Shown: positions 49,401 through 61,025 of the stretch, one piece after another | Position numbering within the stretch: position 1 is the first letter of the stretch | Layout of the letters: every line of letters begins with the position of its first letter | Source: Sphagnum compactum | Taxonomy: Eukaryota; Bryophyta; Sphagnopsida; Sphagnales | Assembly (NCBI GenBank): GCA_965153455.1 | Contig: OZ234493.1 | Location: forward strand, 16,482,213 to 16,546,212 | Reading direction: 5' to 3' | Length of the DNA: 64,000 nt | Program-made: the position numbers and the translations under genes | The notes under the pieces: model-generated | What the model was told of the DNA's origin: nothing | Seen by the model: the letters and a program-made list of their open reading frames with translations, nothing else | Database searches by the model: none

Positions 49401-50450
49401 TTGACCATAGTTATTAATATGGTAATGACTAAAGGCCACCTATGAGTACATGACTATGTTTGAACATTAGTCACAAGATGTCCTAGTCATAAAAATCACA
49501 TTTTGGCATTGTGTAATTAAATGACTAAATGACATCTGGAATTTTTGATATTTCAATTCCAAGTGTACAAATTAATTTATTGATTAATAGGTTGCTAAAA
49601 AAGGTTATTGTAACCTAGTAGGTAAACTAAGTTAGGTAAGTTTAATAGGTTAAATTAAACTAGGTAAGCCAAAGTACATTGGTAGCCTAGTTTATATATT
49701 TAATTAATTGGCCTAAGTTATCTATAGGTAGTAATAGGTTAGTTTACTAGGCATAGCTAGTAGGTTAGGCTATGAAGGTTAAACTTAGTTAGGCTATGTA
49801 ATCTAGGTAGGTAGTTAGTAGGCTAGGTCATTAATTAATTAGTAGACTTGGTAGTAGGTAGTAAGTGGGGTAGGTAGTAGGTAAGTTAATTCTTTTATTG
49901 TGTGGATATGTGATCATGTTTTTGTATTAATTAATTACGCTAGGTAATAGGTAATAAATAAGATAGGTACTACATATTTAATTTTTATAATTACATATTT
50001 AATTATTTTAATACAATATTTAGTTATTATAATTATAATATTTAACTATTGTAATCATATTATATCTTTCTTAAATAAATGGAAAATTGCCACATGTTTT
50101 ATTGGAATTGGCTCTTTAAACTACCACATGGTTAAATCCAAACCACCCATCAATGGGACATTTGGTAGCATGTGGCTATCCCAAATGTAGTCACACATGT
50201 AGTTACAAAATGGGGTTTCACATCATACTAAGGGTCATCCATGGCAATAGATGATAAATTCTGGCCTAGTTGTAAGGTTTGTGACTACATTTTCAACTTC
50301 ATGGCCATGTCATGTTTTTTGCGACTAACTATCTTATGGCACTTATCTGAGGCAACTAATTTATTTATAATCATATGTGTCCATTATGATTACAAATGAA
50401 TCACAAATTTGGTCATTGATTTTCAAATTTCTTTTAATATCACCTAGTTA
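46500..50450. repeat. Low-complexity AT-rich array, possibly the interior of a foldback transposon
   Basis: Words such as aaacttggcaaa, ttaaacttggtta and aaacatggctattta recur on the + strand from about 47,270 to 48,680. From about 48,690 to 49,030 the complement (ccaagttt, tttaacca) takes over. Flanking stretches near 46,600 and 50,300 contain gattagtcgcatttattgc and gcgactaactatc words like the subterminal repeats of the CACTA element at 31,236-32,761. I could not find CACTA ends or a target duplication here. No gene is supported. Confidence 0.6.
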
Positions 50451-50539
50451 ATTTTCTTATGAGCTGATCTAATTCCATCAAAATTTTGAATAACTGGTGA
50501 TTAATAACCAAAATAATTGGGCTGCCATAAAAATAACAT

Positions 50540-51480
50540 CTAAATGATCACACATCCCAAACAATTGCAAGGCACTCCTTTCACATGAGTTGTATTTGGC
50601 CTTCATGTTAGTATTGAACTGATTGGCATATGCCATCACATTTCAACCATCATCAACAAGTTGGATAAGTATAATCCCCAACCTTAAACTATTTTAATTA
50701 ATGTGTAATTGAAATGGTCGTCCTTAGATGGCTTTCAATTCTTGAAAAGTTTGTTCTTATGCTTCACCCCAAATGAATTCCCAATTTGTGTTAATTGCAT
50801 CATAGGTTTGGCTATGCTACTAAAACCTTTCACAACTTTCGGTAGTAGTTACACAAGCCTAGAAAAGTTCGTAACCAATTCACGTCTGTAGGTTGGGAAA
50901 CTTGTGAAATAGCCTTAACCTTGGCCTTTTGAACCTTTAATCCACTTCAATAAATCATATGACCTAGATATTCCACTTGAGTATGAAAGAATCAACAATT
51001 GTGTAGATGAAGCTTAACGTTATGTTCTTTAAGTCTTCCAAACACCTCCTACAAATGATGCATGTGACGTCTTAGGGTTAGGCTAAAAACAATGATGTTA
51101 TCAACGTAGGACTTGGAAAAATCAAGACATGCTAACATTTTTCATCCATGACCCTTTTAAACTTTACAAAGGTGTTCTTCAAACAAAATGACAAAAACTT
51201 CAATTTATACAAATAATCCTTCCTATGATGATCAATTCCCCAAAATGTTGTTTTGATTTTATATCACCCTCCCTCAATGGCAATTGATGGTAGCCCGACC
51301 TCAATCCAAAGTATTGAAAACCTTGGCTTGACCAAGGGCATCAAAAATCTCCTCAATAGGGGCATGGCATATTTGTCCAAATGGGTCCATTTATTCATTA
51401 GATGGTACTCCCCACACATGTTGTGTTCAATTGAATTACTAAAAGATGTTTCACATTATTTACCAACATAGTTGAACGTT
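50540..51480 (-). mobile_element. Ty3/gypsy retrotransposon pol relic (reverse transcriptase to RNase H side)
   Basis: Minus-strand translation in shifting frames shows the expected order of reverse-transcriptase blocks: CGEYHLMNKWTHLDKYAMPL, QAKVFNTLD then LRSGYHQ (one base lost between them), a degenerate YVDN at about 51,100 in place of YVDD, VEYLGHMI, and LRTFLGLCNYYRKL. The block order and FLGL-NYYR are characteristic of Ty3/gypsy. Many stops and frameshifts mark it as old and dead. No LTRs or integrase were found. Confidence 0.8.
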
Positions 51481-51689
51481 CAACTTGGAGATATTTGTTG
51501 ATGTTGGGAATATTTGACAAATGACCACCTAGTTGAAAAATGTTTTTGAACAACTATATACCAATATAGTAGACGAGTCGACTTAATTGATAATTGTCAT
51601 AATTTTATTTTTAAATTAAAAAACTCCAGTTGACACATATTACAAATGTCATGTAGTTGAAAACTTTTGGTTACAAAATGGGGGGTTTT

Positions 51690-52460
51690 ACTAATGTCCA
51701 ACGGCCTAAATCCCTGAATCTTGTCCCACCATCTTAATGGCCAAGACTTTTGGTCAACCAATCCACACCTCAGTCATAGTCTAGTGACCAAAATTCAATC
51801 ACCAATGTGGGAAAAAAATTGAAAAAATCTAAATTGTTAAAAAATGATGATTTGGTTTCGGTCGTCATCTCAATGGTTAGGATTTTTTGGTTGACATGTC
51901 CACATCTTGGTTGTAATTTGACAACCTACGTCCAATTGCTTATGCAAAAATAAATTGAAAAAAAATCTGGACCATTAAAAAATGGCAACCTAATTTCGGT
52001 CGCCATCTTAAAGGCCATGGTTTTTTGGTCAACTAGTCCACACCCCTATCACAATTTGGCAACCTAAATCCAATCGCTAGTGCGAAAAAAAATGGCAACT
52101 AGATTTCAGGTGCTATCTTAATGGTTAAGATTTTTTAGTTGACCTATCCACACCCTGCTTGGCAACTTAATCCAATTGTTAGTGTGAAAAAAAATTGAAA
52201 AAAAATCATGATCATTAAAAAATGGGGACCTAATTTTTGCTGCCATATCAATAGCCAAGATTTTTTCGTCAACTAGTCGGCACCTTGGTCATAATTAGGC
52301 AACCTAAATATGGTCACAAGTGCAAAATTAAAAAACTAAGAAAAAATTAGGACCATTGAAAAATGGCGACTTGATTTTAGTCACCATTTCAACAACAAGG
52401 ATTTTTAATTACAACTGGTCCACAACCCAATCAATGTCCAGTGACTGAAATCTAGTTGCA
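51690..52460. repeat. Degenerate tandem array, about 110-140 bp units
   Basis: Six imperfect units share gccatctcaatggccaagatttttt, ggtcaactagtccacacc, caacctaaatccaatcgc and a poly-A rich stretch ending accattaaaaaatgg. Unit starts lie near 51,730, 51,864, 52,002, 52,112, 52,242 and 52,382, so the period varies with the A-run lengths. Confidence 0.75.
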
Positions 52461-53650
52461 AAATGATTTATTGATGAATTTTTTAATATAATGATTAAAT
52501 TAATTAATAGTAGTCTCACACAAGGTTATTTGATTGGTTCATCCATTGTTCAGAACCATGATTATCTTTCATACAGAACTACAGAGAACTGCCGAGTATT
52601 TTTGTACTGTTGCTCATCACTGGTAAAATCTGAATGTCAATTTGAGATGGAATTGTTTATTGGAGTGTAAAGTATTTTTCAGAAGAAATCAAGGTCCAAC
52701 AATAGGATGTCCAAATAACAGTTTTACAAAGTTCTTGAGAGAATTTGCATGGAGTTTTCCCCTAATTATTAAGCTCTCATCAATAGAAAGGAGACTCCTG
52801 ATGTTCGTTCTTGCACCTTGTTCCAATTCTCTCATCATTGCTTCTTGTTCTTATTTAGAAAGTTAAAGTAAGCCATAGTTGATATAAGAGAGCTCTTAAT
52901 CAAGTTGGAGATCCGTTCTTTGCATAAGAATAGGAGCACCTCAAAATCCAAGTTAATTGCATTTTAATTTTGTTGGTCAAAACATCCAATGTACCTGTTG
53001 AATTCATAAGATTTTCTTTGGAGCACTTAGAAAAACTATGTCAAATGCTATTTGCTGATCATCCACTCCATCACTTGTAGTGTTGGACTCAGCTTTCATT
53101 CTCACATTGACAAAAGCATCCAAGAGTATCAGTTCAAGTCAAGCTCAACCCAAGAAACCCAAAGAGTTGAGTGCCATTATATTTGCTTGACCTTTCTCAT
53201 CAAGAGCTTGTCCTTTATCACCATCTACCTATACAAGCACTAGCAAGGGTTTCCAATTGCACATCTAGCTATGGCTCCTCAACAGCTTTCAACAAGATTG
53301 CAAATTGTCACATAGTCCCTTAACACGAAAACATAATCCTGCTGCATTACTTTTGGCACACTGTAATTGCTCAATGCAGGTTGCAGTTGCCACCAAAAGA
53401 AAAATTGGAAATCTTTGAGACTGCACCACTTACTTTATTGGGCATCCTTGTCTTGAGCAGCATTGTCACAAACACAAACATCAAAGCAACATGCATCAAC
53501 CCCCCAGACCACCACCACATATGGTTTACAGGACATCTCCTTGATATATTCTCTGTCTCCTATAGACTGTCAGCATGGCCAAGAAGGTTGCCATGGAGGT
53601 GTAGTGTCCCAATTTTGCATCAATCATGTAACCTGTGCTCATTGCTTCAT

Positions 53651-53871
53651 CCACCAAACCTGCATCATGGTAAAGAAGCTGTGAAACATATTGAAGAACT
53701 GTGTGAAAATGGTACACTTTGTTTCAAAATGTTTCAGAGCTTCCTTACTGTAATAGAGGTTTGGTGGATAAAGGCCTGTGGTGTTATTCTGCAATGAGCA
53801 CATTGTGTACCATTTTCACACATTTGTTTTAAATGTTTCAGAGCTTCCTTACCATGATGCAGGTTTGGTGG
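53651..53871. repeat. Inverted repeat (about 67-bp arms) overlapping a 104-bp duplication
   Basis: The stretch 53,651-53,717 (ccaccaaacctgcatcatgg ... ggtacac) is nearly the reverse complement of 53,804-53,871. A further partial copy of the right arm (gtttcagagcttccttac) lies between them at about 53,730, giving a direct spacing of 104 bp. The transcript would form a long hairpin. Confidence 0.8.
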
Positions 53872-53889
53872 ATGGATGCCTGCGGTGTG

Positions 53890-55260
53890 TTATTCTGCAA
53901 TGAGATCACGAGGTGGAAGCTTGTGGAACACCTTCATGCTCCCACTACTGGCATACATAACTGGCTGTTCTGCACAAAATAATCTGAATGTATGTCTCAG
54001 CATTGTCGCATTTGAAGGGGAGCTCACAAGCAGATGATTGAAATTTGGTGATGCTCCAGGAGAGTTCAACAAGATGCCCACAACAAGTGTCTGTCTGTTT
54101 GTTTGGAATTCTATGCTTTTGAAGGATGCGTCATGCATGGGCAATAGTGAGGAAGCAAAAAGAAATTTATTGACAGACCAACCTCTGATTATGAAGAGCT
54201 TGCAATCAAAATACTACTGTCAACTACTGAATTATGTTGGTGATTTCGGAGTTATGATATGTGAAACATTACACCTGATTTGAGTTGCTGATGTCTGAAA
54301 CATCACGCCACCTCAGGGCATTAGCACACTTCACAATGATGCTCGTGGTCATGATTCCTCTGTAAATTTCTGGAAAGACCAAAGTACTGAATAGCTTCAA
54401 ATCCACTTGAAGGACATGATGAGTCGAGAAACAGCTCTGACTTTTGTAGGAAAATCTGGAAACAGCTATGGCTTCTGTATAACTTAGATCAAATAGAAGA
54501 CCAAGGTCAATCAATCAACAAAACATATATGTGCATTTCTTAAGAATTTCTAAAATCACAATAACATTTTGGAGAAGGGTTTAAGATTGTACAGCAGAAA
54601 ATGTCTTTTCATTCATCAGTGTCTCCAAGTGTAGAGTTGCTGCATAGAGAATGTTGTAACACTACTATTTTTGTGGCTAGAAGAGGCAGATTTACAACAG
54701 TGATTCACCTGAACTAATGAGTAGCATAGTGCAAACACAGAGCTAACTGGCTATCAAGACTGTGCACACAGTCTTGGATCAACTGCCTTTCCCAGGTTGC
54801 AATATTGGTGAAGCCATGATCAGGTAAGACTCAAAGCTCTCCTGCTTGTTGGGATCTGATTTAGCAAGATCACAGGTGGCTCCATGAATAGCTTCTTTCT
54901 TTGGGCCACACAGTCTCTTGGCTGCGAGGAATTTATATCCAGTCTCCATCTGGAATGGCAGAGACATTTGATTAGATGATCATACATGCTGTTCATATCC
55001 CATGAAGAGCAGAAAGCACCTTCCATATGCACTCTTCTTTTGTTGCAAACTTGTAAACTACTAGTGTTTCCAAATTTGCTGACATTAAAACTATGATATA
55101 AACACCTGCCCTGAGGAAGCAAGCACATGCATTTGGCACTTTTTTAGCCACATTTGAACCATCAGGATCTCACAAATACATCACAAACACAGGAGTGACA
55201 GCATCAGTTATGTAGAGCAGAGGAGACTTTTTTTGCAAGTAGCATGCAAGGGTGTGGAAT
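53890..55260 (-). pseudogene. Unidentified decayed multi-exon gene
   Basis: Several minus-strand stretches read like exons but do not join cleanly. They are: about 55,235-55,000 (YITDAVTPVFVMYL, stop, DPDGSNVAKK); 54,959-54,780, opening after a cattccag acceptor (METGYKFLAAKRLCGPKKEA, then ESFESYLIMASPILQ, with a shift into RQLIQDCVHSLDSQ); about 54,410-54,270 (LKLFSTLVFPEIYRGIMTTS); and 54,144-53,890 (QTLVVGILLNSPGASPNFNH, then SGSMKVFHKLPPRDLI). Base composition is less AT-biased than the flanks. I do not recognise the family. A transcript alignment would show whether these belong together. Confidence 0.35.
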
Positions 55261-56532
55261 CTGAAACTCACATCCATGTCATGAAACCAGTAGTAGACTG
55301 AGACCTGCAGTGCAATGTGCATATCTTTCCCTTTGAATATATGGCCCATTCACACGTTGGCACTGCCGCATTTTGAAAGTACACATGTTGAAAGCTCTTC
55401 AATGCTGGAAAATTTAGTGGTAGAATTTACACCTTCTATGCTAGTGCAACCAAATTATTGCACCACCTTCAAAACCACCTCCTATTAGGCATCATCCACA
55501 TCAAACTTTGCCACTAGACTACTTTGATTTAACTAGAATCATGAATTTTATAAACTCATGAAACAAATGCATAAATAAATTATGCATGAACCATGCAAAA
55601 TGAAGGGCTTCCAAACTATACTGGTCTATGATATCCAAAACTATCAAAACTTGATGCCATATCTATGCCATGAATTGTGCCTTGAAGATCATATGTTTCA
55701 TTCCACTCAACATAAAGTTGTTGTAATGCCGCTACTATACATACAAATCAAATGGTATAATTGCAATATAGATCAGTACAACCTTTAGGGGAAAATCTAA
55801 CTGAACATTACCTACTTCTAAATGAAGTAGGTAACTTTATGAAAAAATCAAAATTTCAAAGCCAAGAGACCATTTCATTATTTGGAACTGCAAATGAATT
55901 TTGAATTTGACTAACAGAACACACCATTTGCAAGATTAATTCGGCCCTTGCAGTTTACCATTTGAGATAGAACACCCATGAACAGTTGGATTATAATCAT
56001 GAAGACAAACATTAGAACAATAAAATGAAAATGACCAATAGGAATTGTCGTTGCAAGCTATGAGCCAACCATCACTAGAAGCAAAACTTTGAAAGACTAC
56101 CCACCATTGACCACTTCAAGCACAAACCCAAACAAGCGTGGCTTAGTATTCTCAACATCAATTGAAAACAACATAACTTGCCAAGTCTAGTATATGCTGA
56201 ATGCAAAAGAACTCTAATAAATTACAATATTTAACTTTGGTAAGGACATAAGTAAAATTAGAGAGATATTGTGAAGTGTTTATATTTCGCTGGCACCTAG
56301 TTCAAATTTCCTCTGCATGGACACTTCCTGTAACGTTTAGTCACTTTGAAAGTCAAGCCAAACGCTGAAATTGCTAGGGCCAGATGTTCACAAAAGCGTT
56401 GAAAGCAATAGACAAAAGCGTTGAAATTGGCCAAATTGCCACCAATTGAATATTGAAGGGAAAACTTCTTTTTCTTCGAGCTCTTGGCACGGGGTTTATG
56501 TTAGTTGGGTAGCCATGTCAAAGTTTCTCAGA
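55261..56532. other. Tract without a supported gene
   Basis: Only a short frame at 55,582-55,788 occurs and it has no features. I saw no repeat or element ends. Confidence 0.4.
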
Positions 56533-57180
56533 GTCCCAGTGAACCAGCACCCACGAGTGCACCATGCAAAATGAATGGGAAGTGCTCTGGAAGCAGTTTT
56601 CTATTGGGCTCCAGTTCCCTTGCTGACAATGGTAGTTAGTTCAATTACTTTTTTAAAAAACAGCCCTTACCTATGTACAAATCATTTACTTACATACTAG
56701 TTATCTGTTTTATTGTTGGCATTGCCTAGCAAGGCAAGGATATTGTGTTTAGATTCATTATAGAGTATAGTAGTTTAAAGGGATTTTGGTTCCTAGATAC
56801 TAGGTTTATTTTCATATGAGGATTTTTGAAGGATGATATTTTGGCTCGTGTTGAAACTTGAGATTAGTTATAGAGTTATAATATCTTGAAGGATTTTGAT
56901 TTCTTTTAAAAGAATTTTGAAGATTATATTTTTGCACGGTGAAATATTTGAGTTTCCATAATTCTTCTTTTGCCTTAGGATACTTTTTAATGTAACCGGC
57001 ACGTTCACACAGTGGAGGACACACCCCTTGTTATCTATCTACCAACATATGGACAACACCTACTTCTCACAAAGTGGGTTACCAAGGTGAAACTAGATAG
57101 TAATTCACTAGAGGTCCACCCACAACTTAGCCATCACAGGGATCCAGTTGATGGTGCGTTGGTGAATGACTGATTTGGTC
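56533..57180. mobile_element. Foldback element copy carrying a nested 300-bp insertion
   Basis: The left part (56,533-56,707) and the right part (57,030-57,180) align in order with the reverse complement of the intact foldback element at 59,617-59,975. Shared words are cagtgaaccagcacccac, cagttttct-ttggg, gggttaccaag-tgaaac and gatggtgcg. Between the two parts lies a copy of the 300-bp repeat family, absent from the other copy, which acts as an empty site. The word gttatct flanks the insertion on both sides. Confidence 0.78.
56708..57029 (+). mobile_element. Third copy of the 300-bp repeat, inserted in the foldback element
   Basis: This copy is similar to 13,470-13,787 and 13,793-14,087 throughout, from ttggcattgcctagcaagg to gacacacccct. 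The flanking gttatct repeats (just left of 56,708 and at about 57,029) could be a 6-7 bp target duplication. The exact ends are uncertain because flank and element share T-rich bases. Confidence 0.72.
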
Positions 57181-58990
57181 TAGACCTTGGAACATGCCCT
57201 GGCAAAGCCCATTACCGCGTAATGAGATTTGGGTTCACCCTACCAGCTTTGGTGCATTCATAAATATACCACAGCTGTTCCAAGTTGGTGACTTCTTTTG
57301 GTGTCCTATAAAGGACCCATATATATAGGTTTTAGATTTTTTCCTTGGGTGGGACAGGCTGCTGCTTCCACTTGTGATGTTGCCATCAATGGTGGAGAGC
57401 AACTTGCATAATGTGAATCGACAATGAGGAGCACCAAGGAACATTAGTTACATTTTAAAACAAACCCTCAACTAGAAACCATTTACCACCCAACTAAACA
57501 TCATCAACTCAACACATTCCCAGGTGGAATGGTCCCACCTAAATGGACGGTTTGAAGTAAGTTCATATTTTATGCATGCATGACTGTATCAGAGCTTGGA
57601 CTGGGGGAACCATGTTTGGAAATGTCAATAGAAGTGCGTAGGATTAATTTTTAATTACATCATGGTTGCAAAGAATGTCAAAACATGTACCTAGGATTTG
57701 TGCAACTTATGCTAGCATGTCCATATTTGTCAAATCCACAATTGATTTCTGGTATCTCTCAAAACTCGAACATCACAATAATTGTCCAATTGCTGAGAAA
57801 TTTTTGTGCTTGAGATTGTACCAACACTCAACCTAGGCCCAGTCGTCAACAGAGTTTAGCTTAGTGCCATATAAGATACATTAATTAATAAGTTAAGTTA
57901 GGTTGATAGTTAAATAATAATTAAAAGTAAGTAGTTAACTAAATAGTTGTTAATAGATAAAGGTAATAGTTGCAATGAAGTTGTAATTGAATCACAAGGT
58001 TATGGCCATGTTCATTCTTGTTGGGTTTCTTTGGGTTTGTTTCATGCTAACAATTAAACCATTCCTAAAAGGTTTGATAACTGAATTTTCTTAATATTGT
58101 GCAATCTCATAATCATATAATACTAAAGGCTAATTATCTAGTTTCAATCTACTAATGAGAATACCAAATTGATTGTTATGATGGGTTATTGGATGAATGT
58201 TTTAGAAGTGTACAAATTTGCCACATGTGGAAAAAGGTGCAGATTCCAAAAAATTCGGCCTATTATGTTCCTACAGTAGTCAGTAAGCATAAAAAAGATT
58301 TTTTTGTCATTTTCTTATTGATAGAAGTGAGTGGCCATGGCTTAGGGTTTGCACTAGTGTTGGCCAATTATTGCTTCATGGCACATACCGGCCGACCTAG
58401 GTTATAAAAAAAAATTTAAAATTTAGATAGGCTACTTTGTTGATCCAATGAAATTCTTGTTCTCTAGTTCATTGGCAATATAGTATTAGTTTGATTCTAA
58501 AATGTCCACATGATTTCAAGTTGATTTGCACATCTAGTTGATCAAATAATTTTGATCAACTACGTATATTTTATGGGACTTGCTTTAGAGATTTACTTGC
58601 ATTCCCAAGCATGACTGAAGTTTGTTGAAAATGTGATGTATTACATTTATGGATGTGTTGATAAGACAAAACTACAAGAAATGTTGACATTATATGAAAT
58701 CTGGCCAAGTCTACAAACATTTTGTCAAGAATGTGAAGATACTAATAGTAGATGTTGCCAAGGAAAGAGTAATACACAGTTGATAATATTTGGAGGAAAT
58801 ACTCATAACCTTTGATAGAAAACTGAAACCTTTGTGTTGCAAAATCAATAATAAACTATCATCAACAATCCAAACGTTTGTTGACAAGTCCAACAAAACC
58901 AATTTTACTATATTTCTTTGAGAAAAACTTGGAAATTTTAACATGTTTTAGGGTGTAAAATGCGGGTTTTCAACAAAAAATTACCACTTT
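57181..58990. other. Tract without a supported gene
   Basis: A tagttaa/aataatta-rich stretch lies near 57,870-57,970. Short frames at 58,189-58,407 and 58,633-58,815 have no recognisable features. Confidence 0.4.
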
Positions 58991-59022
58991 GCCAAATCTT
59001 ATATATAAATTGCCTTAGTCTA

Positions 59023-59042
59023 TCTGTCTGTCTGTCTGTCCG
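59023..59042. repeat. (CTGT)n microsatellite
   Basis: A run of about five ctgt units (tctgtctgtctgtctgtc) lies upstream of a short GC-richer block. Confidence 0.8.
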
Positions 59043-59240
59043 GGTCAGTCAGTTTTGGTCTTGGTCAGTAAAACGGTTGCTATCCAGGGGTGGGGAATGA
59101 AAGGCACGGCAAGAATCACGGCAATCTCACGGTCAGCAGCGGTTGCCACGCGGTCAGGTTTGTTTTTACTTTTTATCGCACTGGGGAAGACAAGTTGGTA
59201 AAAACAAGAAAATTTTCTGTAGATTTTCTTTTGACTGTTG

Positions 59241-59400
59241 GGCTCCTTTTTCCCGGCGACACATCAAAACTGGCAACTTTCGCATTCACACTCGACCAAC
59301 CTTTTTTTTGTACCCAAAGGTCGCTTAATTCATTTTCAGTTGGCTCCTTTTTTGCGGAGATTTCAAACCTGGCAACTTCCGCATTCACACTTACTAACTG
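59241..59400. repeat. Direct duplication, period 101 bp
   Basis: The words ggctccttttt, tggcaactt and cgcattcacact recur in the same order at 59,241 and 59,342. The minus-strand 131-codon frame over this block is explained by the duplication. Confidence 0.7.
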
Positions 59401-59616
59401 AAGTGCTGAAGAGCTATGGCAGTCATCAAATCGACCATAGCGCGTCAGATGCCGTGCCGTGCCTTGCAGGCACAGGTTACCACTAATGAAAATTAGTTTG
59501 AAAAGAACAGCACAAACCCATACAAAGCAAGAGAATTGTTGTAGTATGACCCAATGCTTACTAAACACTTGTGATGTATGTCACAGAGAACAGACATAAT
59601 AGATGACTCTAGAAAG

Positions 59617-59975
59617 GGCCACAGTGAACCAGCACCCACCAGTGCACCATCCACTGGATGCCTGTAATGACTCAGTTGTGGATGATCCTCAACTGAGTTA
59701 CTACCCGGTTTCATCTTGGTAACCCATTCTATAAGAAGTAGGTTTAACATATAGACATGAAGGTAACAAAATAGGGGACTACTAGGTATGTAGATAGTTT
59801 ATAGATAGTAGGTAGGGGCTGTTTTTACTACCTACCTAGTTGGTAGGTAGTAAATAAACCAACTGAGCTAACCACCATGGTTAGCTAGGGAACTGGAACC
59901 CAACAGAAAACTGTTTCCTGATCACATATCATCCATCCTTGATGGTGCACTGGTGGGTGCTGGTTCACTGTGGCC
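59617..59975. mobile_element. Foldback MITE with 35-bp perfect ends, Mutator-like
   Basis: This is a 359-bp element. Both ends read inward as ggccacagtgaaccagcacc followed by the same further 15 bases, a perfect 35-bp terminal inverted repeat. The nine flanking bases agree at seven positions (tctagaaag on the left, gatagaaag on the right), which would suit the 9-bp target duplication of Mutator-like elements. The interior includes a taggtaggtagtaaa palindrome and no coding capacity. Confidence 0.78.
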
Positions 59976-59999
59976 GATAGAAAGTATTCTTCTATTGGG

Positions 60000-60629
60000 G
60001 AAAGTCCTCTTCCCAATGGAATTGGTGAACTTCCTTATCGCCCTTGTTGGCAGGACCTCCCTCGAGGAAGTCCTGTGAAGAGGACATCGTGTGCATAAAG
60101 ATTTTTCAGCTGAAATGATTTATCATTTTCAATGGCCTGGGTTGTATGGCGTAATGTCATGGTTCCCATAAGAACCCTGTAACATCTCAGGACAGCAGAC
60201 CCTTGTGAGGTGGTACGGAAAGACAAGCAAAAGATAAAAGTTGTTTTAAATGCTTTAAAATCTTTTCACAAGGGGAGGGCATTTTCTTGGGCGGGTCAAG
60301 TCAGGGTCAGTGAGTGTGACTCAGGCTCCACCCTCATCTTACACACCTCACGGCTAGGGTGAACTAGCTCCTGGCACTGATACCTGCACCTTTTTTAGCG
60401 AGGCCACTTAGTGACCGTCTTAAGCCCAAAAAATCTTAGATTTGATCTCACAGACCCTATTTTAACCTAAGCATGGGTATTTGTAATATTCGGAAGCAAC
60501 TTAAATGAAAATTTGGCTTCTTACCATGCTACCAGTGTGGGTGCTGGGTCACCCAACACAAGAAATTGTGGGGGATACTCTGTTGGAAAATCTGAGAATC
60601 TCAAGGAATCCTCTTTGCAATTGAATGGG
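60000..60629. other. Tract without a supported gene
   Basis: A block at 60,350-60,410 resembles one at about 7,450-7,495 (ctagggtgaac, then caccttttttagcgaggcca). No gene or element ends are seen. Confidence 0.35.
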
Positions 60630-61025
60630 AAATGCAAATTCCCTATTCTTTTTTCATTTAGGGGAAAGGAAGGAAGGGTTTTTACACAGTATTGAAGCTG
60701 AAGCAGGGGAAATTGGTGCAGACCCTGGGAACAAAATGAAATTTCCTTTTGTACATTTTTGTTTCGATCACCTTTCAGGGAAAATAAAGATTTTTTTGAA
60801 GTGCGATGTCTGAAGAGGGCAAAGCTCTTGAAGAAGGCCATGCTAATAAAATGCAATTCCCCTGTGTACATTTTAGCATCTGTCACCTTGCAGAGAAAAT
60901 AAGGCTTTTCTTTTGAGCAAGAAACCTGAAGAGGGGAAGGGACTTGAATGCATCTTCCCTCTTACCATTTTTGCCTCCAACACCTTGCAGGGTAAATAAG
61001 GTTTTCTTTTCATAGTTGGGAACTC
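60630..61025. repeat. Degenerate tandem array, about 100-120 bp units
   Basis: Four units share aattccc-t, gtacattttt, caccttgcaggg(a)aaataag, gtttttctttt and gaagagggaa-g. Units are centred near 60,650, 60,750, 60,860 and 60,960. Confidence 0.7.

Noticed and set aside
59850-59890. Minus-strand tagctcagttgg, like a tRNA A box
   Set aside because: No B box at the proper distance and no cloverleaf; it lies in the interior of a foldback element.
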